Shown here piece after piece: positions 48,153-59,097 of a DNA stretch of 64,000 bases. The notes under the pieces are model-generated. The model saw only the letters and a program-made list of their open reading frames with translations. It ran no database searches and was not told the origin of the DNA. The DNA is from Eudorina sp. 2006-703-Eu-15. Lineage: Eukaryota; Chlorophyta; Chlorophyceae; Chlamydomonadales; Volvocaceae. The number at the start of each line of letters is the position of its first letter. Position 1 is the stretch's first letter. The translations under genes were made by a program, and so were the position numbers. Location of the stretch: the NCBI GenBank assembly GCA_003117195.1, contig BDSI01000018.1:472230-536229 (forward strand). Reading direction: 5' to 3'.

Positions 48153-50336
48153 CTATGCCTCCTCGGCCGGTTGAGTGACGTCTGCAGTTCGCGCCCACGA
48201 GTTGACCAGCTCCACCGACTCGCGCTCCTCTGGCGGCATGAAGGGAAACACCGAGTCCCGCTGCTCCTGCAGCGCGGCCTCGCCGCCAACGGCGGGGCGC
48301 AGGACCTGCTGCACGCGGCGCATGGTCCGCTGCTCCTCCTCGTGCAGCTCCAGGGTGAGGTCCGCCCGCCCGCTACCTGCTGCCCCAAGGTGCTGCACCT
48401 GAAAGTAGTACGCCTGCACAGTAGAGCATCCATGACACGCGGTGGTAGCACACTGCTGTAATGATGAGGTTCTAAAGAGAATGTGTAAGCTATGGCTGTG
48501 AGCAAATTGTTTGACATGGCCTACGTGCTCACAGCCATGCACGGTATGTACCACAGTGCAACATGGGACAATGCTGCCTTTGCACAGCCTTTGCACAGCC
48601 TTTGACCCCATTCCGCATGGCATGCATCCTATAGCTCGGGTACATTAATCAAACACTAATATTGTTCTTCTGCAGTTGTGCACCGGGGAACGGAGCCACC
48701 AGGCCCGCCCACCTGGCCCCACCCTGTGCGTACCACCACGCACCACCGTGGCAACTCTGGCATGTTGCGTCGCGTGCCTCGGCATGCAGTATTTCCCGTG
48801 TGCATGACATACCTAAACGCAACATTCGAGGCATGTGTGTATGTCGCAAAGTCACATGGTGGGACGTCGCATGTCGGTCGCTCAAGTCGCAACCTGATCA
48901 TGTCAAGCAACATGCAACCTGCCCTACCTACCTGCGTCGGCGTCAGATTCTCCCACACAAGCAAATACTCGTTGCGTATCGTGTAGACGTTGTGCTTCTG
49001 GCCATCCGTCAGGTCCAAAAGCACTGGGCAGGGGCTGCAGGCATACTGATATGCCCCCAGCAGCTTCCCGACCGCTTGTTGTTTGTCGGGTGCCTGTCAG
49101 TCCGGAAATCCGCATACAAGACGGTCTTTTGTCCCTGCATAACGCTTCACACGCACATATAAGTGCCCCTCTCCTCGCGGACCCTTAGATGCACCCACAC
49201 GCCGTACGGCGCCCGCACATACCTGGATGACAGCATAAATGCATAGCGGGAAATGTGCTCACCCACGCGGCGCTCATCACAATCTTGAGCTTATGCTCAT
49301 AGATGATCCGAATTTGGCGCGAGATATTCCTCTCCGTCAGGCCGTACGGGGCGACGCAACCGTCAAAGCCGCCAGAGAAGGACTGCTCATTAAATGTGAA
49401 CTGCAAGAGCTTGCTCTTGCTGTGTGTGTCGTTCATCCCATATATAACCGCCCAACTTGTCAACACGACGCCGAGCTTCATCAACTGCTGCTGGTGGTGT
49501 TGCAGGAGCGCTGGCGTCATGGCATTCTCACTGCCGTCCTCCTGTCGCACAAAGGCAACGCATTCAGGCGTGCCTTCCGGCACATGCACCTCCTGCGGCG
49601 CAATCACCACGCCGTCGACCTGGACCAGGTTAGTTGACACTCCTTAAAAGGGTGCACAAGCCCCATCTGCCGACTGAGGAGAAGGACCGACGGAACCTTG
49701 CGTGCACGCCGCTGCTCGGCCATCTCAAGCCATGTCTCCCTTATTGCCGCACGTATAACTTCGCGCATCGGCTTTGTCCAAGGCATCATACGACGGCATT
49801 TGGTAGGGATACGGCAGCACGAGCCTTCAATTCAAAAGCACCCAAGCCCACGCGCACGCACTCAGGCATCGGTCTGGGAGGGACGTCAAACTGCGTAAGG
49901 CGTGCTCAGTCATCGCTGACCACTTTCTTTGGCCATGGTGAGCAACAAACCCCTGGGCCAGAATACCAACGCACCGGCTTCCGCCGCGCTCCCCATGCCC
50001 TGATCAACCGCCGCGGCTGCACAACGTCGGAGCAGTGGAGGGTCACGAACAAGGAAAACAAGCAAATTACGAAATGCACTCCGCTGCACGTTCCAGGCGC
50101 GCACGCTTGCGTAGACTCTAGCGGCTTTCCGGCCAGACTGTATAAGCTTTTTGATGTTCCAGACTGACCTTCCATGCGAAGGAGCGCCTTAACTGCCTTG
50201 GCAGCCAGGCCTGGTGGCATATTTCTCCTGGGCGTTTTTTTGCATATTTCTTAGTCAGGAGGATAATTCGCGCTTCGACCTTCTCATCCTCCGACAAGCC
50301 AGGAAGGCCGTCCAGCGTCGTGGACCAGTCGGCCAT
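48153..50336 (-). CDS. Unrecognised multi-exon protein
   Basis: I do not recognise this protein. The probable start is the ATG at 50334-50336, opening MADWSTTLDGLPGLSEDEKV and a Lys-rich stretch (LLTKKYAKKRPGE). Well-supported later exons, with matching phases, are: about 49697-49830 (contains MPWTKPMREVIRAAIRETW), 49267-49619 (contains VIAPQEVHVPEGTPECVAF and NISRQIRIIYEHKLKIVMSA), 48932-49034 (CPVLLDLTDGQKHNVYTIRN, then EYLLVWENLTPTQ) and 48153-48413 (AYYFQVQHLGAAGSGRADLT and an acidic/Gln-rich tail ending TQPAEEA, TAG at 48153-48155). The introns between 49830 and 50170 are not resolved. There is no membrane helix or signal peptide, and composition suggests a soluble, helical protein. Exon codon use is less G/C-biased than in the S1P or phosphatase genes, so it may be weakly expressed or fast-evolving. 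Confidence 0.6.
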
Positions 50337-50547
50337 CGCCGAGGGTCTCAGACAAGGAGGCACGCAAACGATGCAAGGGCTTCGCTGAGCTCCGATGCCC
50401 AGCTACTGTTTGAGAGCTGTGGCTGAGAGTATGGGAAACTTGGAGAGCTTGGCTCAGATGGCTTGGCTCAGATGGACTCCAAGTAACGACAGACGCATCA
50501 GCGATCAAGGCAACACTTCTGTAGACTATGCCACGCAAAGCAATAAC

Positions 50548-50940
50548 TTAATACACATCATAAGTCAATGCGTCAGCTCTAGGGTTCTGGGGTACGGTGT
50601 GACGAGCAGCTTCGCGATCCTTCTGATTGCACACCACAACGTCGGATGCTTGCGCTATCCCGGATGCCGAAGCGACGAAGTCCACGCGCTGCTGGTCGGG
50701 GCAGCATCTGAGAGCATTGTGCCCCTTGAAGGCTTCCATCAGACAGCTGTCGAGGTCGGCTGGGCGCCCCGTCTCGGGGCGTGGGCGGTTGTCATAGGGG
50801 CGCCGAGCGTGCCTGAGTGCCTCGCGGCCAGTTGGACCGCGCCCCACCTTCATGTTCGCGCGCACGCTCCCACTGCGCAGGTGGCAGGCCCCCTTGGTGG
50901 CCGGCCCAGGCGTGCCTTCAGCATCTCCTAGGTCTGATGC
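50548..50940 (-). CDS. Weak ORF, possible gene or element fragment
   Basis: The minus-strand frame contains DLDSCLMEAFKGHNALRCC, VDFVASASGIAQASDVVV and ends PRADALTYDVY with TAA. It reads like a folded protein, but third-position GC is only moderate, no family is recognised, and the opposite strand has a similarly long open frame. It lies just upstream of the gene at 48153-50336 on the same strand and could be a remnant of a mobile element. Confidence 0.25.
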   Translation of the reverse strand, partial: ASDLGDAEGTPGPATKGACHLRSGSVRANMKVGRGPTGREALRHARRPYDNRPRPETGRPADLDSCLMEAFKGHNALRCCPDQQRVDFVASASGIAQASDVVVCNQKDREAARHTVPQNPRADALTYDVY

Positions 50941-51405
50941 TGTGCGCCTAGCCCAATCGCCGTGTTTCAAGCCGGAGAAGGTGGCATGCAACCTGTAACA
51001 TCCTTACCAACATCGTAAACCTGCCAACCAGCGACTGGGGGTCCTGAAGACGTCGTTCTCGGGGGCGGGACGGCGAGCATGTCACCATGCGGTACGAGCC
51101 GTACCGCATGGAGCCGCTCGGAGCGTCGGAGGGGCCCCGCAGCTCCAGCAGCATCCCTGTCCGGGGTCCTGGTCAGGAACGAACCACTGCAGCCGCGCCT
51201 TGTCTTCGCGAACTGCGACGGAGCGCACGGCCGCGCGGGCCTGTGTGCTCCTTGGTGACCGCAACGTCAAGTAGCGCGCCGGGCTGAGCTTGTGGTGCTC
51301 TCGGACGAACTGTTCAGTGTTGAGGAGCTTTTCTGGCGCTGAAACAAATCCCGTGTTCTTATCCATTTTCCGATCAGCACCCAGCATGAGGTATCCTGTC
51401 GCCTT

Positions 51406-51482
51406 GGCGGTGGGGCCTGCTGGGGCTTGCCCTGGTATACACCGGTGATCCCTTTGGGGTCCGCTGTAACGTTCATTCATTC
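51406..51482 (+). mobile_element. Retroelement-like 3' end, copy 2
   Basis: Matches 47127-47201 through GGGGCCTGCTGG, TATACACC, TTTGGGGTCCGCTGTAACGTTCAT. A short CATT run (ATTCATTCATC) follows, like the simple-repeat tail of a non-LTR element. Confidence 0.5.
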
Positions 51483-51931
51483 ATCAAATCCACTCAATTG
51501 TGCTTGAAGCACCCTGGCGTCCTGATGGATAGATCGCTAGGTTCCAACGCTTCTCGTTCTGATTCCGATCGCAAGTCCGGTGAGTCAGGGGTTAGTTGTA
51601 CGCTAACTAACCGAGACCTTTGAGTCGAACGGGAGTTAGACATGACTACCTTGCTGTCTCGCGGCGGGTCTCTAGGGGGGAGACCCCCGCCGCGGATCAA
51701 GCCCAGATATGGTTCAACACGGACCGGGAAGCCAAGAGCGACGCGGCGGGCCTACGTCATTGCGCGCAACGAATGCGGGACAGCTTGTTGGGCCGCACCT
51801 GACCGCACTGCTGCGTGGCGATGACCCGGCGGACCACGCCGGCCGGCCGGCCACTCCCGCGGATCAGTTCGATCCGCCCCTGGCGCACCCAGCGCTGCAC
51901 CCTCTCGAGGTCAAATGCAACATGCAACATC

Positions 51932-51965
51932 ACCGATGACCCGCGGGGTCCGCTGTAACATCCTA
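51932..51965 (+). mobile_element. Retroelement-like 3' end, copy 3 (short)
   Basis: Shares only CGGGGTCCGCTGTAACAT with the other copies, followed by CCTAATAATAATG. Confidence 0.4.
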
Positions 51966-52214
51966 ATAATAATGCTGTTCCGTCGCCCAGTTGCTACCCT
52001 CCCCGTCTCTCGAACAGCACACCACCACCCAAACTCCATTCTCAAACCTCCCCGTCTGCCTGCCGATACGGAGAACCCTCCGAAACAAAGCGCAGCTCGT
52101 GGGCCTTCCAAAGGCAGCATGAAGTGGCAAAACCTTCTTTCGGCCAACACGTTGCAGAACATCACGATGCTGCGAACCGCCTCGCAGTCAGCGGTCTCCG
52201 GTCGCCATCATCCA

Positions 52215-52415
52215 TCACTTCTTGTCGCCCTCGCTAGTGCCTGGAACTGATGGAACTTGATCGAACACCATTCCCTTGAGCATGGCCAGCAACGACGGCC
52301 GCTGGTTCATACACGCCCGCAGCTGCTCGAACTGCGGTGACAGGCCAAGATGCAGTACGACGGGTGCAGGTGGGTCGCGGCCCGCTCGAGGTCTTACGGA
52401 CACTGGCAGCCCCAC
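52215..52415 (-). CDS. Possible terminal exon of an unresolved gene
   Basis: The minus-strand frame contains VVLHLGLSPQFEQLRACMNQ, SLLAMLKGMVFDQVPSVPG and ends TSEGDKK with a stop. It looks like a folded C-terminus, but no upstream exon could be joined with confidence and the product is not recognised. Confidence 0.3.
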   Translation of the reverse strand: MGLPVSVRPRAGRDPPAPVVLHLGLSPQFEQLRACMNQRPSLLAMLKGMVFDQVPSVPGTSEGDKK

Positions 52416-52608
52416 GCACAGTCGGGGCGACCTGGCAGCAGCTCTGAGCTTTCTCTCTCAGTGAAGGCCAGTGAGCGAGGCTGCTACCTCGGTCGGGTGC
52501 GGCTGTCGCGCAGGCCAGACAATCGGCTGCGATTGCCCTACTCGTCTTTCGGCTTACCAGCTCCATACAGTGCTCCCCTTCCTCCCCCTCACGCTCCATG
52601 CAAGCATC

Positions 52609-52697
52609 GAATGCCTACGGCGCAACTCGGGCGTCAAGTCAAACGAGCCGGTCACGCCCGAGGCATAGCCGCTGCACAGCTTTCCGCAACGACGACG
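52609..52697 (+). repeat. Dispersed ~88-bp repeat, copy B
   Basis: Partner of 45014-45101. Here the shared frame, containing RQVKR, GHARGI and AAQLS, remains open. Confidence 0.65.
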
Positions 52698-53245
52698 ACG
52701 CCTTGTGTCCTACATCATACTGCTTCTTGCAAATCTTTTGCTCCATTATCTTGCACCACGCACAGTCATTTTGGCTGCCCTCGTCTTGGGGAGTTTCCAC
52801 CTTATCTCTTTGCGCATCCATCCTTCATATCCAAATATCAAAACACTGTTTCTCGGAACTCGCAAAATATTCGGAGAGGTCGCTGTAATTTGGGTCCGAC
52901 CATACGAGTAAACCGACAGCTGTAGAAGGTTTCGGCACAAAGATTGCAGGTTGGGCTCGCAGCTATATTATTGTAGATTCACTTCGGCAGTTTTGAACGT
53001 AACTCAACTGCAGCTGCAAGGGGAAAGTGCCACCACCCAGCCCAGCAATTGCAGGTGCCTCTCAAAGATGGTTTCCACTTAAACAAATCCTTAGAAGAAC
53101 TCTGTTGCGAGGAGCAAATTTTGCCTTAGATCGCCACGACATCCCCACATCGGGCCCGCGGGTCACGGCGTCCAACTTACACCTTTTTCGGATCATCCGT
53201 GATCCTTAGAACGAAAAGAAGGGGCCGCAATATATCTTTTAGAAG

Positions 53246-56200
53246 ATGCAGCCCAGCACTTCAAGCTTGCCGCTCCCGGAGAGCGCTGCCAAGGCCGCCA
53301 CAAGCGACCTCCGCGCTTTTGCGGTTGACGTGGACGAGGAAGACTTTCATTCCTCAGCACACATAACCCCTGAAAGCAGCCCCCAACAAAGGCAACTGGC
53401 CATCAGTTGCCAATCGCCGGTCGGGTCTGCTGGCTGGGCTCCAGGCCCGTCCGCAAATGCGGTGGCCGCGGCCGCCCTGCTCCCCCCCGACCCTGACGAA
53501 ACCGCCGCCGCCGCGCCGCGCATATCGAGGCAGGTGGCAGGCCCCATCGAACCAGCAGCGCTCGCATTTAATCCGGTTGCGGCATCGTCAACGGCATCGG
53601 TTGCGGCGGGTGAGCCCTCGCCACTGCTGCCGCAGCCTCTGGTCCCGCGCCCGCCGACCTTCACGACGCCTCCCATCAGTGTGCCAGGACCTGCTTCCGC
53701 AGCTGGGGCCCCAGTGCCGGCGGCCCCAAGCATCGCCGCCGCGGTGCCGCCACCCGCCGTCGCTGCTGCCGCCGATGCCGCCGACGCGGCCGAGGCGGCC
53801 GACAGCCTCTTCGGCGCTGGCCTCAACCTGCCGGGAGTACCTAGCCAGGCCGCTCCTGCCGCCTCCACCCCAGTTCCCATGTTCTTTGCCGAGGAGATGT
53901 GTTCGGAAGCGGGATCCGGGGGGGCGGCCGCTGGGGGACCTAGCTCCTTCCTGAGGTCGCCCTCGCCCGGTGGGAGTGGCGGTGGCGCCGCCGCTCCTGG
54001 GACTAGTCCCGCTGCCTCCTCGGCGTCGCCTGGAGATGGGGCCAACATCGGCGAAGTCACCCTGCCTCTGACAGCGCCGCGGCCCGGCCGATATCTGCTG
54101 GTGCAGGGCCGGGAAGAGGAGCAGCAGCAACAACATCGCAGAGGGATTGTTCCCAGGCAGCAGCAGCCGGCGCCGCCGCCGCCGCAGCAGCAGGTGCAGA
54201 TGCTGGAGTCGCAGGCGCCGCAGGGCTGGTTCTCTTCGCCGGCGGCTGCGATCAGCTCAGGGCCCGCCACGAAAGGCGGCGGCGGTGGCGGCGGCGGCGT
54301 TGGTGGCGGAGTTGGAGGTGTAGTCGGCCGCGGCGTTGGCGGTGGTGGAGAGCTTGGTGACGTGCGCATCGGCCTTGGTGGCGGTGCTGTCAGCGGCGGC
54401 GGCCGCGGCGAGGGGGACCCTTGGCTGGGTGGCAGTTGGCCGTTAGGTGGCCGTGTCGAGTCCGACGCGCTGCGGGCCACCAGGGAGCCGCTGGTGTCGT
54501 ACGACACGGTTCCGGAGCAGGAAACTTCACGCCGCCGGACGCTTGTCCAGCGGTTGATGTCGTACACGTTCGACTGGCTGCTGGCGGCAGCGCTGCTTGT
54601 GTTCGACTTCACGGTGCCCTTGAAGGTGCGGCTGGAGGGGGAGACGTGCGAGTCAGGATGAAGTGCGACCGCGAATCCTTCCAGATAAAAAATAGCCTTG
54701 TCAGGGATTGTGTACTGCGGGAGGCGGAAAATGTGTTCATGCTGGCAGCTCCGCAAGGGTCCAACCTTTGTCCCGACCGGGCGATCCAACGGGCCCAGAC
54801 AGACAGCTTTGTAGGCGCCTCGTCTCACCCACCCCTCAGGCCCCACGTTGTTGTCCTCCGCGGACCTGCCGCCGCCCAGGCCATCCACCCCGTCCAGCGC
54901 TTCTCCAGCCCGGGTGACCCGGCGCTGAGCTACCCGCGGCGCGCGGACACCGTCCCCACCTACGCGCTGGCCATCATCAGCTTGGGCGGCCCCGCGGTGG
55001 TGTTCCTCCTGGCGTCCCTGCTGTCGAAATCCGGATGGAGGTTCATTCTCCTGTGGGTGTGTGCTGTTTTGCATCTGGGTTGTGTTGGATAAAAATAGGA
55101 AAGGATCCTGTTACGGGTTTGCAGGGGCCGGGGCTGCGTGGTGACGCGCCCAGTATAATATTACGGACCTCGCGGGTGACAGCCAAAGCCCAGTACGTAC
55201 GAAGGGGGGACTTCTTAGCCTGAGGCCAGACCGTTCATGAAAATGAAACCCAAGACCCAAGCTCCGGACATTTGGAGTAAGCCCTTGCGCCGCCCTGCGA
55301 CAGGAGGATTTCCACAGCACAAGCAGTGGTCGATTGCTGCATGGGCTTGTGGATCGAGCGCGATGCCCGTGGGTTTAGCAGCAGGTGCTGCCCAACGCTT
55401 GTCGCCGCCACTTTGCGACCAGTTATGGCCAAGTGATCTCCTTGACAGCGTATCGCCTATGCCCCGCCCTGCCCGCCTGTACCTTCGCCAGGCACCACGG
55501 GCTGCTCAGCCTCGCGGAGGCGATGAGCTTGTTCACGCTGTTTAAGCACTTCCTCAACCTCACCGGGGTGTACCGGCCCGACTGGTGAGGCCACGCAGCC
55601 GCAACCGCAACCCCAGCCGCAGCCGCAGCCACAGCCGCAGCCGCACCGGAGTGGCCCCAAGTGCGGATCAAGATTAAGTACCGCGGGGGCTCCTCAGGAG
55701 ATCCGTGTTTGGCCGGGGCATACGGCCAGCTCTCGCCTCTCGCATGAGCGAATGAATGAATGTTACAGCGGACCCCAAATAGGATCTCGCATGTTATCTG
55801 TTCCTAGATGTCGTCCCGACCAACCGACCCATCCAGGCAATGGAGTGCTCCTCCCACCTCGCCACCGCATCATCACAATCATCCGCACGGGTGCGGGCTG
55901 ACTTGGGCCCCCCGCACCTGGCTGCCTGCCGCCCGCCGCCCACGCACCCGCGCAGGTTCGCTGACGTGGCGACGGGCGACCCACGGGCTGTCTCGGACGG
56001 GCGACTGGCGTACCCCAGCGGCCACGCCGGCTTCAGCGCCTCCGCCGCCGCCCTGGTGGCGCTGTTCCTGGCCGGGCACATCCGTCTCTTCGCGGGGCCC
56101 AGGAGGACGGTGAGTGCGGGGGGACCTACCTGCAGCGTGAGGCCCACCCTCGCTGTGCGACCCACCCACCTGACCCGCCGCGGGCCGCTGCCGCCGCGGG

Positions 56201-57968
56201 CCGCCGCCGCGGGCCGCCACCGGCATTGCAGCAGGGAGCCCTGCTGCCGGTGGCCTGTTGGTGGCCCGCCGGAGCCCTGTTGTTGTTGACGTTGCCGCGC
56301 TGATTTGGACACAGTACCGTGGTAGCGGAGTTCCCGCGGGTGTCGCCCCTCCAGGGGTGTCACGTTCTAAACCTGCGTGTGCGGCACCTGTGGTCCTGCG
56401 GGGGACTGGGGATTGCAGTGGGCGATGGTGCCCCGCGAGATAGACATGAGGGCCTTCGAGAAGCTGCAGGGACTGCTCCGGGGATGGGCGATGTGGGTTG
56501 TCCCATATTGCAGTATGGGGACATCCAGCTCTGAGGACGGCCCCGCGCGGCGGTCTTGCGCTGCGCGGGGTCAGCTGCAGCCTGACGTGCGGTACAGGAT
56601 CGGCCCGCCACCCATGCATGTAATATAATTGTCACAAGCTGGACCCAGGTGCATGTCGCTTGGCGCCGTGTGATATCCTGGCTCACCGCCACCGCCACCG
56701 CGCCTCGCTTTGCCTCGCGCTGCCGGGCGCGTTTTCCTGCCGGGGCGGTGCCTGGCCTGCGGCCTCTCCTGTCTCCGCACCGCCCCGCCAGGGTCAGTTC
56801 GCGCGGGTGCTGCTGTGCGGCAGTCCGCTGGCGGTGGCGGCGTTCGTGGCGGCCACTCGGGTGGTGGACTACAAGCACGCGCCCGCCGACATCAACGCGG
56901 GCGCGGTGCTGGGACTGCTGTGCGGCGCCGGGGCCTACCTGGCAAACTTCCACAGGTGTGTGGGCGTGTGTCCAAGAAAACTGAGCAGCGAGTGTGTGTT
57001 GAGTGTGTGTTGAGTGTGTGTGTGTGTATGCTATTAATGCTATCTCTCAAGGAAAGCAGCACTCGTGCCACGCAAGAGAACCGTATGTGGGGTGTGCGTT
57101 ATTAGGCGAGGAGCCCCGAACCGACCCTGAATGAAGCGATATACCGCAAACAAAACACATCCTTAACAATAAAACAAATCACACATCCATCGAGCGTGCG
57201 TGTTTGAGTGTGTGAGTGAGTGCTTGCGGGTGTGGGTCATGATGGGGTGCGAGCGTTGGCCAGGGTGTCGTCTTAAACATCGTTGTGGCTGCACATGAGC
57301 TTCCTTTAATCGTCCTTTCCTCGTTCGGCTGCAGTTGTGCCGGATGGCCAGAATGGCACCGCCGCAACATGGAACATCACCGCGCAAAACACACGGCCCA
57401 TGGCCCCCCCCTGCGCCGTGTGGCCCCGCCGGCATGTGTCTGCAGCCCGTTCGGCCGGCTGGCCGGACAGCCCCGCCTGCACGGACCCATGGGTCACCGT
57501 CGCGGCGCCGAGCCGTCGGCGCGCCGCCCTCCCTCGAGCCATCGAGAGAAGAGCTCGCGCTACGGCCCCGGTGCCAGCAACGATGACGACGGCGACGAGG
57601 AGGACGGCATCACCTCCAGCTACAGCCACAGCCCGGCGTATGCGCCTTCTTCACCCGACCGCCGCCGGGCTGACCGGTCCCAGCAGCAGCAGCTGCACGC
57701 CCTCATGCCCTCGGGCCCACGGAGGTCCGCCGCAGCGGCCAGGGCACCGGCGGCAGCGGGAGCGGTCCTGGGTAGCGTGGGAGTCGTTGGTGTCGACAAC
57801 GGCGCCGCTCGAGCCGCCGCCACCGAGCTCTGGGACGTTGCGGGGCGAGGTGGCGGGGGCGGCGGCGGAGTAGGCGGCGGAGGGGGCTTCGGAATTGGCG
57901 GATGCGGCAGCAGCGTGGCTGTGCCCGTTTCCGACCGGCGGCCGGTTGGCAAGCGGCCGCCGCCTTAG
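53246..57968 (+). CDS. Lipid phosphate phosphatase (PAP2 superfamily) with long disordered extensions
   Basis: PAP2-type lipid phosphatases dephosphorylate phosphatidic acid and related lipids at membranes. Six exons with consistent phases: 53246-54625, 54880-55040, 55492-55584, 55956-56109, 56792-56955, 57335-57968 (TAG). About 861 residues against a usual 250-350. Residues 1-430 are Ala/Pro/Gly/Gln-rich and look disordered. The core follows: membrane helix FDWLLAAALLVFDF; HPVQRFSSPGDPALSYP; helix YALAIISLGGPAVVFLLASL; GWRHHGLLSLAEAM; C1-like LTGVYRPDW (Arg542-Pro543); C2 YPSGHAGFSA (catalytic His568); C3 TRVVDYKHAPAD (Arg619, nucleophile His625, Asp629). C2 and C3 are intact. In C1 the Lys is at 532, nine residues before Arg-Pro instead of the usual six. 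The C-terminal ~190 residues are low-complexity, with a poly-Gly run. The exon 2 donor AG|GTTCAT was chosen because it alone gives the expected GWRHHGLL join; TGG|GTGTGTG is an alternative. Confidence 0.88.
55604..55647. repeat. CAGCCG/CAACCG simple repeat in phosphatase intron 3
   Basis: Short array of CCGCAGC, CCGCAAC and CCACAGC units just after the donor of exon 55492-55584. Confidence 0.8.
55752..55790 (-). mobile_element. Retroelement-like 3' end, copy 4 (inverted)
   Basis: On the minus strand it reads GATCCTATTTGGGGTCCGCT, then GTAACATTCATTCATTCG, matching the copy at 51451-51482 including the CATT tail. It lies in intron 3 of the phosphatase gene, antisense to it. Confidence 0.5.
57000..57031. 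repeat. GTGT-rich simple repeat in phosphatase intron 5
   Basis: GAGTGTGTGTT units followed by a TG run. Confidence 0.9.
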
Positions 57969-58521
57969 TGCGTGCGTTAGAAAGCAAGGAGTTACGCGTC
58001 AGGAACCTAGGGTACCTACAGCCACCTTCGGGGCAATGACGATGCGCTCATCAGCAGCCGCAAGGCGCGCTGAATGAAGCCGTTGCCGCGGGACTGTGCG
58101 GTAGTTGGCCGTTGCGACTTCATGCAGGTTGCTTGCGTGGCGCCGCCCCTACTTGCAGGGAGCTGCCTGAGAGCAGCCGGGCTCGCCTCGCTTTGCCTCG
58201 GCGGTAACCAAACTGCAGGAGCTGTCTGAGGGTTGGAAGCATGTATGTTTCGACGTTGTTGGTTGTTGCTGTGCTGTGCGCACAGCGAAACGCCACCGCA
58301 CGGCACACACGCGCGTTCGAGCGGGGTTCGCTGACCGCAATGACCGCCTACTCGGGGGGTCGTCCTGTCCTGTCCTGCCCTGGCGCTGGCGCTGCCACCT
58401 CGTCATCCTGTCCTGTCCTATCCTGTCCTGGCGCTGGCGCTGGCGCTGCTACCCCAGATCCAACGAACGCGGGGCTGTGGGCTTCCTGTCCGACGCCCGC
58501 CGCATGAACGTCCCCCACCGG
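57969..58521. other. Phosphatase 3' flank
   Basis: Probably 3' UTR followed by spacer. It holds simple repeats of CCTGT and GGCGCT at about 58365-58450. I see no gene. Confidence 0.5.
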
Positions 58522-58898
58522 CCACCGAATGCTCGTCGGTACGGGAAACACCGCCACTTCTCTCGCTGGCGTGCGGAAGACAAATCTCTCGAGTTCACCC
58601 GACTCGGAAAACTGTTCTCGAGCTCACCTGGCCCGGAATACCAACTCTCGAGTACTCCTGACTCGGAATAACTGCCGTATCTCTCGCCGGCTAGCGGAAT
58701 CACATGACCTACATCTCCAAAACACGTGCTCCCACGTTTCGGGAAAACTCATCGTTACAACCCAGTAACGACTGGAACTCAAGTACGATGCACACCTATC
58801 GTAAACTCGGCTCCAAACCTGAAACCTGAAACCGCTCAGCACGCTGCCGTACACCTCCTTGCTCTCAGGAGGACTGTACGGCGAAGTACTGGAAACCT
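58522..58898 (-). mobile_element. Terminal repeat (putative LTR), copy 1
   Basis: Runs from CCACCGAATGCTCG to ACTGGAAACCT; strand is given relative to gag. It contains the conserved 76-codon spurious frame found in all copies. The left end lacks the segment present in copies 4 and 6. Confidence 0.8.
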
Positions 58899-59097
58899 TT
58901 ACGCAATCAGCTGTCGGCGGCGTGCCACCATCATCCCGGCCTGCACCGGGTGCTGCGCCGCCAGCTCCGGGTTCCGGGCAATGAGAGCCGGGACCGGCGG
59001 GACCGCCGGGGCCGCCGCCTGGGCTGCCACCGGGGCCGCCAGAGCCGCCTGGGCTGCGGGATCCTGCTGTCCACCCGCCAGCTCGCGCCTGCGCTGG
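58899..59097 (-). pseudogene. gag 3' fragment
   Basis: Minus-strand codons for the Ala/Pro-rich Gag C-terminus ending ARRRQLIA-stop. Truncated at an inversion point near 59040-59098, so the zinc knuckle is missing. Confidence 0.75.

Larger units (their letters stand above)
50337..53245. other. Repeat-rich spacer with coding-like fragments
   Basis: It contains two retroelement-like 3' ends (51406-51482 and 51932-51965), a dispersed repeat copy (52609-52697) and two weak minus-strand coding fragments (50548-50940 and 52215-52415). The last ~300 bp before 53246 are AT-richer and should include the promoter and 5' UTR of the phosphatase gene. Confidence 0.4.

Noticed and set aside
52700..52918. 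Hydrophobic plus-strand ORF (IILLLANLLLHYL) as a membrane protein
   Set aside because: AT-rich 5' flank of the phosphatase gene; hydrophobicity follows from T-rich sequence, and there is no supporting splice or codon evidence.
53347..55074. 575-codon minus-strand ORF
   Set aside because: Antisense shadow of phosphatase exons 1-2. The plus strand gives recognisable PAP2 sequence and proper splice sites.
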